Source: Planctomycetaceae bacterium | Lineage (GTDB): Bacteria; Planctomycetota; Planctomycetia; Pirellulales; Pirellulaceae | DNA length: 64,000 nucleotides | Assembly: GCA_002709225.1 (NCBI GenBank) | Contig: PAQH01000046.1 | Location: 1 to 64,000 of the forward strand | Direction: 5' to 3' | Part shown: piece after piece, positions 36,997-47,067 of the stretch | Numbering within the stretch: position 1 is the stretch's first letter | Layout: each line of letters begins with the position of its first letter | Made by a program: the position numbers and the translations under genes | The notes under the pieces: model-generated | Databases searched by the model: none | Told to the model about the DNA's origin: nothing | Seen by the model: only the letters and a program-made list of their open reading frames with translations

Positions 36997-38289
36997 TCAC
37001 AGCGACGTCAAGGCCCCGGCGACACAGGCGGTCATGCAACACGCCAAAGCACCTCCCAACATCGCCCGTAAACCGAAACGGGCCAGGTCCCCTCGTCGCT
37101 GAGGTGCGAGGGCTCCAATGCCGCCAATTTGAATCCCGATCGCTCCCAGGTTGGAGAATCCCGACAGGGCATAGGTCATGATCAATTGGGTTCGGGGAGT
37201 CAATGTGGGCCCTTCCACCGCAGGATCGATCCACTGACCCAATTGCTGAAATGCGACAAACTCATTCGCAATTGTCTTCATTCCCAATAGTTGGCCAGCC
37301 AACAAACAGTCTTTCGCTTCGATACCCATCACCCAGCTCAATGGGGCAAATAGATAGCCCAGTGCTGCCGCAAACGACCAAAGCGTGTTTCCCCGCTCAT
37401 CCACAAACCCGCACATGCCACCCAGCCAACCCAGGCACGCATCGGCCATAGCGATGATTGCCAGGAAAGCGAGTAACATCGCAGCCACATTCAGCGCGAG
37501 CTTCAGGCCTTCTGATGCGCCCTTGGCGATGGCATCGATCGCGTTAATTTCCCGCTTCTCGACTTGAACGGTAACCTTTCCCAGGGTTTCGGGGGTGGCA
37601 CGTTCCGGTTCGAGAATCTTGGCAATCACTAGCGCCGCCGGTGCTGAAATCACGGACGCTGTCACCAAATGGCCCGCATCAATATTCATGTCCGCATACG
37701 CTGCCAGGAGCCCGCCCGAAAGCGTGGCGAAACCACCAACCATCAACGCATTCAGCTCGGAACCAGTCATATTCGGAATGTAGGGGCGAACCACCAATGG
37801 CGCCTCGGTGTGTCCGACGAACACATTGGCTGCCGCCGCAAGGCTCTCTGCCCCCGACACCCCCAACACCTTCTGCATCACGTACGCCATGCCACGGATG
37901 ATCCACTGCATCACTCCAAGATAATAGAACAGCGACATCAAGGAAGAAAACACAATGATGGTCGGTAGTACGCCAAACGCGAAGGAACCGAGCAGTTGCA
38001 GGGCTTGCTGTTCCGATTGCGATTCTGTGGGCAGTCGAAATAAGAATCCGGACCCGGCTTGTACGAACGTCTGTAATCGCGCAAATAAATAAGTGATCAG
38101 CTCGCTCAGCCAGTATCCCACGGGACGTTTCAACCCAGGCGGAGTCCAGAGAATGACACCACCAAGCAGGAACTGCAGCAAGACTCCCCGAAGCACCAGC
38201 CCGCGGCGCACATGCCGCCGATCTGAACTCATCAGCCAGGCCAATAAGATCATTACGAACAGCCCGGACACACTGATCCACCGCTCCAT
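36997..38289 (-). CDS. nupC: Concentrative nucleoside transporter (NupC family)
   Basis: A 430-residue CNT-family transporter that imports nucleosides with H+ or Na+. Characteristic segments are FAFGVLPTIIVFSSLMSLFYYLGVMQWIIRGM, NVFVGHTEAPLVVRPYIPNMTGSELNALM, GGFATLSGGLLAAYADMNIDAGHLVTASVISAPAAL, and KTIANEFVAFQQL with TYALSGFSNLGAIGIQIGGIGAL. About 8-10 membrane segments are present. ATG 38289 has AGGA at a suitable distance, and the frame continues to 38322. It lies 41 bases downstream of upp, so the two are likely one transcript for pyrimidine salvage. Confidence 0.93.
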   Translation of the reverse strand: MERWISVSGLFVMILLAWLMSSDRRHVRRGLVLRGVLLQFLLGGVILWTPPGLKRPVGYWLSELITYLFARLQTFVQAGSGFLFRLPTESQSEQQALQLLGSFAFGVLPTIIVFSSLMSLFYYLGVMQWIIRGMAYVMQKVLGVSGAESLAAAANVFVGHTEAPLVVRPYIPNMTGSELNALMVGGFATLSGGLLAAYADMNIDAGHLVTASVISAPAALVIAKILEPERATPETLGKVTVQVEKREINAIDAIAKGASEGLKLALNVAAMLLAFLAIIAMADACLGWLGGMCGFVDERGNTLWSFAAALGYLFAPLSWVMGIEAKDCLLAGQLLGMKTIANEFVAFQQLGQWIDPAVEGPTLTPRTQLIMTYALSGFSNLGAIGIQIGGIGALAPQRRGDLARFGLRAMLGGALACCMTACVAGALTSL

Positions 38290-38330
38290 GATTTTTCCTA
38301 ACTGACAGAGACCACGCCACAAACCAACGT

Positions 38331-38966
38331 TCAGGAAGCGGAGGACGTATTGAATATCCGATCGCCCGCATCCCCCAATCCTGGCACAATAAACTTCTGC
38401 TGATTGAGTTCTCGATCAATTGCGGCCACATAGATAGCCGTTTCTGGGAAACATCGAGTAACTTCCTCGATTCCCTCCGGCGCCGCGATCACAGAAATCA
38501 ACTGTGTCCGTCGCACACCCCACGCCGTAATCGATTTGAGCGCCGCGGTCGCCGACCCCCCTGTAGCCAACATCGGGTCAAGTACCAGTGCAACATCCAC
38601 CGGAGAGGCATCTGGCAATTTGCTGTAGTACTCAACTGGCTGGGCAGTCGTTTCGTCACGATACAGTCCCAAGTGCCAGACTTCCGCATCCGGGACCAAT
38701 TCCAAAACCGGTTCGACCATCCCCAGGCCCGCACGGAGAATGGGAACCACACCAACTCTCTCCGCGACCTGACAACCTTCTACCACCCCCAGCGGGCTAC
38801 GCACCTGTCGTGGCTCAACGCCAAGTGTTTGCGTCGCTTCACAGATCAACAACATAGCCAATCGGCGAACTAACTGGCGGAACTCCGCGGGTGTAGTGGT
38901 ACTCTCGCGGAGTGTCGTCAAATGGCAATGTACGAGCGGATGATCGACGACCGTCACCTGCGTCAT
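38331..38966 (-). CDS. upp: Uracil phosphoribosyltransferase
   Basis: A 211-residue enzyme that converts uracil and PRPP to UMP. Family marks are MTQVTVVDHPLVHCHLTTLR, VGVVPILRAGLGMVEPVLELVPDAEVWHLGLYRDE, the PRPP-binding loop LVLDPMLATGGSATAALKSI, VISVIAAPEGIE, AIDRELNQQKFIVPGLGDAGDRIFNT. All are typical, with normal length. The ATG at 38966 has GAGGAA eight bases upstream, so it is favoured over TTG 38981. nupC follows after 41 bases, forming a uptake-and-salvage pair. Confidence 0.96.
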   Translation of the reverse strand: MTQVTVVDHPLVHCHLTTLRESTTTPAEFRQLVRRLAMLLICEATQTLGVEPRQVRSPLGVVEGCQVAERVGVVPILRAGLGMVEPVLELVPDAEVWHLGLYRDETTAQPVEYYSKLPDASPVDVALVLDPMLATGGSATAALKSITAWGVRRTQLISVIAAPEGIEEVTRCFPETAIYVAAIDRELNQQKFIVPGLGDAGDRIFNTSSAS

Positions 38967-39183
38967 TGTTGTGTTCCTCAATCAAATGGTCGCCTGCAAT
39001 AGCTACTGCCGCCAGTCACATCCGAGGCTGGCTCTGAACTGCTTCCCGGGGAACTTACCCCACCGGAGCTGAAATTTCCAGGAACACAACAAGAGGAATC
39101 AACGCAACGCGATCAAATTCCCCTCGCTGAACCGGTCACGGAGGGGGTACAATTCTGGCTGTTGCCTACTGGAAGGGATCTCG

Positions 39184-41046
39184 ATGCACCTGCGTCATTC
39201 ATACCGATTCTTACTGGTTAGCGTCTTACTGCTGCTGTTCTTCCTCTGGAACCTTCGTGCGCGGCATAGCGCCGACTCCGTTGCAAGCAACGCACCAGTA
39301 CAACAGTCCCCAGTTAACCCCACCCCGCCGCGACCAGTCACACCCCAGAATACGTCCAGCGAACATCTCACCAGCACGAAACCAGCTCCGCATGTGGTGG
39401 TCGTGGGCGCTGGTATTTCTGGCATTACTGCCGCGCTCGAACTGGGACTGGGTGGCGCCCGTGTAACGGTTCTCGACATGTCATCGGTTTACGGTGGCCA
39501 TGCGGTCATGTCCCAGGGCGGACTGTGCATCATCAATAGCCCACTCCAGCAATCGCTAGGGATCAATGATTCTCCAGACCTGGCATACAATGACTTCATC
39601 ACCTGGGGTGAAGATGCGGACGAAGGCTGGGTGCGTTACTACGTCAACCAGTCACGTACGCAGATCTACGACTGGCTCATCGCACTGGGAGTGCGTTTTG
39701 AGGGCGTGGAAACCGCCCCCGGCAATTCGGTAAACCGCTTTCATCAACCTGCCGGTCGAGGTATCGGGCTGGTAACGCCGATCTACCGAAAGTGCCTGGA
39801 GCTGGAAAACATCCACTTCCGTTGGAATACGCAAGCCGTACGTCTGATCGTGAACGCAGGCCGCGTTACCGGCGTCATCGGCAGACAACTTCGGGACGGC
39901 ACCGAGACTCCGTTCGCGGCCTCAGCCGTAGTACTTGCCACTGGGGGATTTCAAAGCAATCTCGATATGGTGCGTGAATTCTGGCCAAAGGAATTTCGTT
40001 TCCCCGAACGGATTCTCGCGGGATCAGGTCGCCATTCTGTGGGCTTGGGGCACAGGCTGGCGACCCAAGTCGGAGCAGAACTGGCGAAAATGGACCACCA
40101 ATGGAACTATTTCACCGGAATACCCGACCCGCGGTATCCAGGAACCAATCGCGGACTCAGCGCCGCAAATATGTGGGGAATTATTGTCAACTCCCAAGGT
40201 CAGCGATTCGCCAACTTGCACCAATGGGCGAAAGAAGTGATGCCCGCGTTGCTGGCTCAGCCAGTGGCAAAGCTGTGGTTTGTGTTCGATGAAGCAAGTA
40301 AACCAAATTTTGTGGTTTCCGGTTCCGACTGGGCTGATTTCTCCAAAGTGGAAAAGCAAATCCTGAACAATCAAGACCTAGTTCAAACCGCAGATACACT
40401 CGCAGAACTGGCCGTCGCTACGGGTTTGCCCGCGGCGAATTTGACCGCGGCGGTAGCCCGCTACAACGTTCTCGTCGAGGAAGGCGTCGACACGGATTTT
40501 GGACGTTTCAGCCCCCAGCAGCCGGAGATTGTCGCCATGTCTCCTGCCTTGAAAGTCCCGCCGTTCTACGCGATGCCCGCTTTTCCATTAACACGCAAGA
40601 GTATGGGAGGCGTGGCGATCGACTTGAACTGCCGGGTGCTGGACCGGAAACAAGCCCCCATTCCCGGACTGTACGCCGTGGGCGAGTTAACGGGACTCGC
40701 CGGAATCAACGGCAAGGCCGCCCTGGAGGGGACCTTTCTCGGTCCTTGTATTCTCACAGGCAGGGTCGCGGCACGTGCGATCCTGGCGCAGCTGCCTGCC
40801 GCACAACGAAACTTCCTCGCAGCAGAAGCAGCACGCTGTGACGCATGCCACCAAATGACCGAACTGCTCAGCGAAAAGCGGCCAGGATTCTGGCACTTCC
40901 AACAGGTTCACCAGCGGACCGTTGCATCCGAACAGGATTGCCGCGATTGTCATGCCGAACTCACCCCGTATCAAGATCAACAGCATCAAATTGATCACCA
41001 GGCCCTCGCTTCGACCTGCGCTCAATGTCACCTTGGTCGCGAGTAA
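39184..41046 (+). CDS. FAD-dependent flavoprotein with C-terminal triheme cytochrome tail
   Basis: A 620-residue protein of the fumarate-reductase/flavocytochrome c type. A membrane anchor or signal lies at about 8-24 and a Pro/Ser-rich linker follows. The FAD-binding site is VVVVGAGISGITAALE (Gly75, Gly77, Gly80), with AVVLATGGF and IPGLYAVGELTGL. Three heme-binding CxxCH motifs close the protein (Cys552-His556, Cys586-His590, Cys612-His616). The order is flavin then cytochrome, the reverse of the Shewanella periplasmic fumarate reductase. The family Arg/His acids are not seen: NLHQWAKE stands for NE..TRD and RKSMGGV for HHTMGG. It probably transfers electrons to an unknown substrate outside the cytoplasm. 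Substrate cannot be named. Confidence 0.86.
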   Translation: MHLRHSYRFLLVSVLLLLFFLWNLRARHSADSVASNAPVQQSPVNPTPPRPVTPQNTSSEHLTSTKPAPHVVVVGAGISGITAALELGLGGARVTVLDMSSVYGGHAVMSQGGLCIINSPLQQSLGINDSPDLAYNDFITWGEDADEGWVRYYVNQSRTQIYDWLIALGVRFEGVETAPGNSVNRFHQPAGRGIGLVTPIYRKCLELENIHFRWNTQAVRLIVNAGRVTGVIGRQLRDGTETPFAASAVVLATGGFQSNLDMVREFWPKEFRFPERILAGSGRHSVGLGHRLATQVGAELAKMDHQWNYFTGIPDPRYPGTNRGLSAANMWGIIVNSQGQRFANLHQWAKEVMPALLAQPVAKLWFVFDEASKPNFVVSGSDWADFSKVEKQILNNQDLVQTADTLAELAVATGLPAANLTAAVARYNVLVEEGVDTDFGRFSPQQPEIVAMSPALKVPPFYAMPAFPLTRKSMGGVAIDLNCRVLDRKQAPIPGLYAVGELTGLAGINGKAALEGTFLGPCILTGRVAARAILAQLPAAQRNFLAAEAARCDACHQMTELLSEKRPGFWHFQQVHQRTVASEQDCRDCHAELTPYQDQQHQIDHQALASTCAQCHLGRE

Positions 41047-41099
41047 ATTTACTGGTCTGCCTGTCATCACCTACCTGGCGATTCTGTAAATCGTAAAAC

Positions 41100-41126
41100 C
41101 ATTTCATAAATGCCCATTTCGAAATG
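41100..41126. promoter_or_regulatory. Two adjacent palindromes upstream of the large glycosidase-like gene
   Basis: CATTTCATAAATG (41100-41112, imperfect) and CATTTCGAAATG (41115-41126, perfect) share CATTTC and AAATG arms, with centres about 15 bases apart. They lie about 75 bases upstream of the ATG at 41199. A dimeric repressor or activator site is plausible. Confidence 0.4.
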
Positions 41127-41198
41127 AGCAAAAATCCGGCGCCGACAGCCGGAACGCCCACAACTGAAACAGCATGTTTCGCGGATAGGAGCACCTGC

Positions 41199-44100
41199 AT
41201 GATGCGATGGACACATTGCGTACTCCTCATGGCAATGACCCTCACGTATGGTAAGGGTGCATCAGCAGAGACTTCACCCGGGCGTATGATCGCGCTCGCT
41301 GCGAACTCCTGGAACCAGCTTCAAGGTGACTCTATTGAGTGGCCGCAACCTGGCCAGCCTCTGATTCTCTCACCGGGCCAGAGCCTGACCTCGAAGCAGG
41401 CCCTTGACGTTGGCGAGTGCTGCATAATCCGTGTCCGTTTGCAAACCCCGATCCCCGCGCGACCGCACGCCTGGGACTCCGCACCAAACGACCCTCGATG
41501 GGGCCTGAGCAATACGGCTGAAAACGAAAGACTGGCGTTGCGTGTCGTCGGTCAACAAGGATTCCTTGACTGCCAAGATCGAACCAACCTACCCCGCCCT
41601 CTTCCGCGCCCCCTGGGAACTGACATCACGCAGGCCCGTCGCATCCCGCCGCATGGTGCCGGCGGTCCCCGGGTCCACTTCATCGACCAACAAGGCAAGT
41701 TCACGTATGCCAGCCCGCACGACTACCGGTTTGCCATCACCGCCAAAGACGTGTTGGCGCATGTCACCGCAGTCCCCCAACCACCCGGTGGCTGGCTGGC
41801 AGAGCGCCTCGTCAATCCGCGAGGACCGATGTCTGTATGGCTGCACAGTGGAGATGGCAAGCTGGTCATCGAATCCGTCAGGGTGATCCCTGCGACGAGT
41901 CTCAAACTCGATAAGACCATTCTCAATGCCCGCAACTTTCAGGAGAAATACCACCACGTTGAACAGGTAGTGAAACAACTGCGTGCCGATTTCGACCTCG
42001 ATGCGCACGATGCCTACCGCACTCTTGTCGAGTCGACACCGGAACGCATTTCCGTGATCCGTCAAATCTCCACTCTGGTATTTGACCGCCAAACGTGTCG
42101 TATCACCGCAGCCACCATCGACGGTGTCTCGCCGCGAGGCTTAAACCTTCCCAATCTCGTCGTACTCGACAAAAACCACCGCCGCTTTGAACAGGCCGCA
42201 GCACGCGACGGGAAACTACTGACGACCACTGACAAATTCCACGTTTACGTGGAAGGAGAGTTCACGCCGTGCAACCAGGCCACCGACCTGTTTCCAACGA
42301 GTTTTCTCATCCGATACACATTGCACAAAATGAACGGGCTGGTCACTCTCGAAGTGAGACCACGGCATCCGGTTGCTGTGCGCCGTCTCACACTGGAACA
42401 CCAGCTTGGCCAGACCCAGCGCGGCCTGCGTTTCTTCTATCTGGAAGGAGAGCCCGGCCCCAACCCCGCCTCCCTCACCTGGCAATATGCGTGGGACACA
42501 GGCACCCTCGACGAGACGATCGACGGCCCCTTGTCGCTCTACCGCAATACCGACCAACCCATCAATAATGGGCATTTCCTCACGATTCACGACGGACAAT
42601 TAGGGTTTCAGTTCCTGCCTGTGACCTGGAATTATAGTCAGCTGGACCCGGACCCACTTTGGGAACTCACTACCGGTGGCTGGTCACTTCCTGGCGAGTC
42701 ACTGACTAGCAACAATTGGCAGTCGAACTCGGTTGTTGTCGACGACCAGAAATGCCTCGTCCTAAAGGCGGCTCGAACTGGGTTAACCGCCCAGCGTCAG
42801 GTCACGCTACCCGCGCAACGCACCGCCACGGGGAAAGCCAGCACTTACGACGTTTGGGTACGACTCCAGGGGCACGTGGAGCTGTCCTTGAATCAGCGCC
42901 GGGTGGCACTGCAACAGGACAACGAATGGGCTTGGCGCCACGCGGGGACCTGCCGGGAGGGCCCGCTGCAAGTAGGAGTACGCTCCCTGGGACAAAACGT
43001 GGCGATCGATGACCTGTATTTCCTGCCCGACGGCAGCCCGCCGCCACGCAGCGTCATTCCACTTCGGTTGCGAGACCGCAACTACCACAAAGTGACTCTC
43101 AGTCGCCGCAACAGCGTTCCCATTGTCCATCTCACCTTTGTGAACCAGCCGCACCCCGTCGACCTCGACCCAGGAGTGGTGCATACGTACGCTTTCGGCT
43201 GTCTGCCACCCAAACGCTGGCAACCACGACATGACAACACCACGAGCCTGGAAACCATGTTTCAGGCACAGGCTCGTTCAGACAAGAGCAAGAACTGGGA
43301 ACGCAGCTGGCGCCAAGACCTGCCTGAGATGACAAAAGCAATCAACTCCTTGGCAAAACAATCAGGATTGACTCTAGCGGCGGTCAATCAAGGGGGGTAT
43401 TTCGGTGTTGGTTGGCCGATCACCGAACCCCGCATCCTCAATAAGTTGATCACATCGGTGCGATCAAATAAGGCCCGTATGCTGGCGTACAACGATGTCA
43501 GTGTTGGCCAAAGTGGAACCCTGATTGAATGGGGCTACTACCTGGCCCAGGAACTGCGAGACGAGGCTCCCACTGCCATACCCAACTGGCTTTCGCTCGA
43601 AAGTCGTACCTGGAGAGCACACAATCTGCTCCGCACACGCGAAATTCTGGAACGAGGTTTCGACGCGATCTACTTCGACAGTACCAATGTCCATGCCACG
43701 CTGTTCAATCGGTTCGGCTGGAATAACACGCTGGGCTTGCAACGTTTTTACGAAGATGCCCAGCTTCTGCTGCGCCACCTCGGCAAATCGGGGGGCCTGG
43801 TGGCACATTGCTGGGGACAAATCCCGCTCGTTAATGTGGGCCTCGCCGATATGACGCTACCCGGCGAGCAGTATTGGGTAGGAAAGCATCGCCGTGGATA
43901 TCTGGAGCCGGCCGCCTTGCAGTCCTCGTTCAACTCGTATCTGGCAGGATGCCAGGTGGTCGGCTTGCTCGGCAGTGACGCTGTCCCTTTCACTGACCCG
44001 CAGTTCTACCATCAGATGCTCGGCAATGGCTGGTACAGCTGGTTCCAGTACTACCCGCTGGGAGTTTCTAACAAGGAAATGAAAGTCCCTGCTTTCGACG

Positions 44101-44693
44101 TCAAGCAACTTGCATTATTCCGGCGGTTTCATGATCCGCTCGTTATCTTTGGGACCGAACAAAGCACGGCTATCGATTTCAAGCAATCCACTTTCCCAGA
44201 CTGGGTCGACGGTTTGGCTCCAGGCATTCAAGCGACGATCTACCACCGCGCAGACCGCACGATGGCAGTGCTGACCCGCGCCGATATCACCGCGTCTCCG
44301 CCGCCCGTCACGACATTTCGCCTGAATCTCCACAAACTGCAGCTGGGAACACAGCCCATCGTGATGGATGCGATCACGCTTCAACCAATCCCGCATCAAA
44401 TCCAGGATGGCTGGCTGGAGTTGCGAGATCTTGACCTCACCAGCCCGCGACAACTTCTGTTTCTGAGTCGACCGACTGAGCCACGGCTGGTCTGGCATGA
44501 TTTACAATGCCGGAGGGTCATCCGCCAGACATTCGATGCGACTCGCAATACAGTGCAAATCACACTCGAAGGCGTCCCTGAGGCCCGCAGCAAGCTTGTG
44601 TGTTGGTACGGAGATCGCCCCCTCTATTATCAAATCAGATTCGGCAAACGGTCACGTCATACTACGAACCTCCGGCTACCTCGACGACGTTAG
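41199..44693 (+). CDS. Large exported glycoside-hydrolase-like protein of unrecognised family
   Basis: A 1164-residue protein. A signal peptide precedes cleavage near ASAETS. The N-terminal two thirds look like beta-sandwich modules, with strand-rich, carbohydrate-binding-like sequence such as VRLQGHVELSLNQRRVALQ. The region of about 690-1000 resembles a TIM barrel: LTLAAVNQGGYFGVGWP, RMLAYNDVSVGQSGTLIEWG, GFDAIYFDSTNVH with a candidate catalytic Asp (about 825), GGLVAHCWGQIPLVN, LADMTLPGEQY, GLLGSDAVPF. The C-terminal region of about 150 residues is beta-rich. I do not recognise a CAZy family. The start ATG 41199 is backed by GGATAGGAG; ATG 41202 follows directly. Role in polysaccharide breakdown is inferred from architecture and export. 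Confidence 0.75.
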   Translation: MMRWTHCVLLMAMTLTYGKGASAETSPGRMIALAANSWNQLQGDSIEWPQPGQPLILSPGQSLTSKQALDVGECCIIRVRLQTPIPARPHAWDSAPNDPRWGLSNTAENERLALRVVGQQGFLDCQDRTNLPRPLPRPLGTDITQARRIPPHGAGGPRVHFIDQQGKFTYASPHDYRFAITAKDVLAHVTAVPQPPGGWLAERLVNPRGPMSVWLHSGDGKLVIESVRVIPATSLKLDKTILNARNFQEKYHHVEQVVKQLRADFDLDAHDAYRTLVESTPERISVIRQISTLVFDRQTCRITAATIDGVSPRGLNLPNLVVLDKNHRRFEQAAARDGKLLTTTDKFHVYVEGEFTPCNQATDLFPTSFLIRYTLHKMNGLVTLEVRPRHPVAVRRLTLEHQLGQTQRGLRFFYLEGEPGPNPASLTWQYAWDTGTLDETIDGPLSLYRNTDQPINNGHFLTIHDGQLGFQFLPVTWNYSQLDPDPLWELTTGGWSLPGESLTSNNWQSNSVVVDDQKCLVLKAARTGLTAQRQVTLPAQRTATGKASTYDVWVRLQGHVELSLNQRRVALQQDNEWAWRHAGTCREGPLQVGVRSLGQNVAIDDLYFLPDGSPPPRSVIPLRLRDRNYHKVTLSRRNSVPIVHLTFVNQPHPVDLDPGVVHTYAFGCLPPKRWQPRHDNTTSLETMFQAQARSDKSKNWERSWRQDLPEMTKAINSLAKQSGLTLAAVNQGGYFGVGWPITEPRILNKLITSVRSNKARMLAYNDVSVGQSGTLIEWGYYLAQELRDEAPTAIPNWLSLESRTWRAHNLLRTREILERGFDAIYFDSTNVHATLFNRFGWNNTLGLQRFYEDAQLLLRHLGKSGGLVAHCWGQIPLVNVGLADMTLPGEQYWVGKHRRGYLEPAALQSSFNSYLAGCQVVGLLGSDAVPFTDPQFYHQMLGNGWYSWFQYYPLGVSNKEMKVPAFDVKQLALFRRFHDPLVIFGTEQSTAIDFKQSTFPDWVDGLAPGIQATIYHRADRTMAVLTRADITASPPPVTTFRLNLHKLQLGTQPIVMDAITLQPIPHQIQDGWLELRDLDLTSPRQLLFLSRPTEPRLVWHDLQCRRVIRQTFDATRNTVQITLEGVPEARSKLVCWYGDRPLYYQIRFGKRSRHTTNLRLPRRR

Positions 44694-44874
44694 GCCTGCG
44701 ACCGCTCCGCAGCACTGCGCACTTCTGGACGGCGTCAAACTGCCGTGTCTGGCTGGCTGCCAGGCACGCTGCTAAACTGGTCCAACGGATACTCGGTTCA
44801 CTATTGCACCAGTCGCCTCCAGCACATCACTGGCCGACGCATACACCCCCGGCATCGAGGAGCACAACAAAACA

Positions 44875-47067
44875 ATGGACGCGAGCGAACGCGTGGAAAT
44901 AAGTGGTTTGAAGATCGATCCTGAGTTACACGCATTGGTGGAGACCGAAATTCTGCCCGGCACGGGAGTGGAAGCTGCCCACTACTGGGATTCTCTAAGC
45001 CGCCTGATCGATGATCTGCAACCAAAGAATCGCCAATTGCTAAACCACCGAGATACGCTCCAAACCCAGCTGGACGAATGGCATCGTGAACACCGGGACA
45101 ACGCGTTTGATGTTTGTGCCTACCGTCAATTCCTAACCGACATCGGCTATCTCCAAGCGGAGGGCGATGACTTCACCATCGACACCACCAACGTTGATCC
45201 CGAGGTTGCCCAGATCGCGGGCCCCCAACTCGTGGTACCCGTCGACAATGCCCGTTACGCATTAAACGCTGCCAATGCGCGCTGGGCCAGTCTCTACGAC
45301 GCCCTGTACGGCACGGACGTGATCCCGCGTGATGACTCCGCCACCGGCACCGATTACGATCCCCAACGCGGTGCCCAGGTGATTGCCTACAGTGAGCAAT
45401 TTCTCGACCGCCATTTCCCCTTGGCGTCCGGCAAGCACTCCGAAGTGAGCAGCTATTCTCTACAAGCCACAGAACAGGGACACGAACTTGCCATCGAACT
45501 TGCTTCTGGCGAGGCCACTACGTTAGCCGACAACAGCGCCTGGGTGGGCTATCTTACCGATGGCGATTCACTTTCTGTAGTGCTGCTGGTTCATCACAAG
45601 CTGCATGTGGAAATTCAAATCGATCGCCAGCACCCAATCGGCAAGGAACACGCGGCCGGTGTCAAGGACATTCTGCTGGAATCCGCGATCACAACCATTC
45701 AGGACTGCGAGGATTCCGTCTCCGCAGTCGATGCGGCCGACAAAATTCAGGTTTACCGCAACTGGCTCGGGATCATGAAAGGAACCCTGGAAGCGACATT
45801 CACCAAGAGTGGAAAGGACATCACCCGTTCGCTCCAACCGGACCGAACGTATCTCACACCGTCTGGCGAAACGATAACTCTCCCCGGAAGAAGCATGCTG
45901 TTGGTCCGCAATGTCGGCATCCATATGTACACCGATGCGGTCACCACCAGTGACGACGAACCGATTCCCGAGGGATTCCTCGACGCCATGATCACCGCGG
46001 CCGCAGCAATGCACGACTTACAAGCCAGCGGAAGTGTGCGCAACAGCAAATGCGGCAGCATCTACATCGTCAAGCCGAAGTTACACGGCCCCGAGGAGGT
46101 CGCCGCCACGGTAGAACTTTTTGGCCGTGTGGAAACAGCGCTCGGACTCTCTGCGAACACCATTAAGATTGGCATCATGGATGAAGAGCGCCGTACTAGC
46201 GTGAACCTCAAGGAGTGCATCCGACAGGCGCGTAACCGCGTGGTGTTCATCAACACCGGATTTCTCGATCGCACAGGAGACGACATCCACTCCACTATGG
46301 AATGTGGTCCCATGATGCCCAAGATGGAAATCAAGAATGCGACTTGGATCCTCGCCTACGAAGACGCCAACGTCGACACGGGTATCGCAACCGGCCTACC
46401 CGGGACCGGACAAATCGGCAAAGGGATGTGGACTATGCCCGACCGCATGTCCGAAATGGTCGACAGCAAGATTGGTCACCCGCAATCTGGTGCTACCTGC
46501 GCCTGGGTACCATCGCCCACTGCCGCGACGCTGCATGCTATGCACTACCATCAGATCGACGTACCCGCGCGCCAACTCGACCTTGCACAGCGTGAACACG
46601 GCAGTGTGACCGCGATGCTCCAACCTGCGTTGGCCGGAGATCGCACTTTCTCTCCAGAGGAGATCCAACGCGAACTCGACAACAACATCCAAGGAATTCT
46701 CGGATATGTCGTTCGCTGGGTAGACCAGGGTGTCGGTTGCTCCAAGGTCCTCGACATTCACGACATAGGCTTAATGGAAGATCGGGCTACCTTGAGAATT
46801 TCCAGCCAACATGTCGCCAACTGGTTACACCAAGGGATCGCCACGCGCGCGCAAATTGAAGAGACATTTCGCAAGATGGCAGCAGTCGTCGATCAGCAAA
46901 ACAGTTCGGAAAGTGGATATCGAGCGATGGCTCAAGACTACGATGGCAGCACCGCATTTCAGGCAGCGCGCGACCTGGTTTTTGAGGGCAAAGCAGAACC
47001 TAATGGTTACACCGAACGTGTTCTGACCACCCGTCGGAGACAAGTCAAATCCGCGGCACGAGCTTGA
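44875..47067 (+). CDS. glcB: Malate synthase G
   Basis: A 730-residue enzyme that condenses glyoxylate and acetyl-CoA to malate, serving the glyoxylate or glycolate route. Length and motifs match isoform G: GRSMLLVRNVGIHMYTDAV, KIGIMDEERRTSVNLKECI, STMECGPMMPKMEIK, GTGQIGKGMWTMPDRMSEM and ATCAWVPSPTAATLHAMHYHQ. The inserted alpha/beta domain in the first half is also present. No isocitrate lyase or glycolate oxidase gene is nearby. The 182-base gap from the previous gene suggests its own promoter. Confidence 0.97.
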   Translation: MDASERVEISGLKIDPELHALVETEILPGTGVEAAHYWDSLSRLIDDLQPKNRQLLNHRDTLQTQLDEWHREHRDNAFDVCAYRQFLTDIGYLQAEGDDFTIDTTNVDPEVAQIAGPQLVVPVDNARYALNAANARWASLYDALYGTDVIPRDDSATGTDYDPQRGAQVIAYSEQFLDRHFPLASGKHSEVSSYSLQATEQGHELAIELASGEATTLADNSAWVGYLTDGDSLSVVLLVHHKLHVEIQIDRQHPIGKEHAAGVKDILLESAITTIQDCEDSVSAVDAADKIQVYRNWLGIMKGTLEATFTKSGKDITRSLQPDRTYLTPSGETITLPGRSMLLVRNVGIHMYTDAVTTSDDEPIPEGFLDAMITAAAAMHDLQASGSVRNSKCGSIYIVKPKLHGPEEVAATVELFGRVETALGLSANTIKIGIMDEERRTSVNLKECIRQARNRVVFINTGFLDRTGDDIHSTMECGPMMPKMEIKNATWILAYEDANVDTGIATGLPGTGQIGKGMWTMPDRMSEMVDSKIGHPQSGATCAWVPSPTAATLHAMHYHQIDVPARQLDLAQREHGSVTAMLQPALAGDRTFSPEEIQRELDNNIQGILGYVVRWVDQGVGCSKVLDIHDIGLMEDRATLRISSQHVANWLHQGIATRAQIEETFRKMAAVVDQQNSSESGYRAMAQDYDGSTAFQAARDLVFEGKAEPNGYTERVLTTRRRQVKSAARA

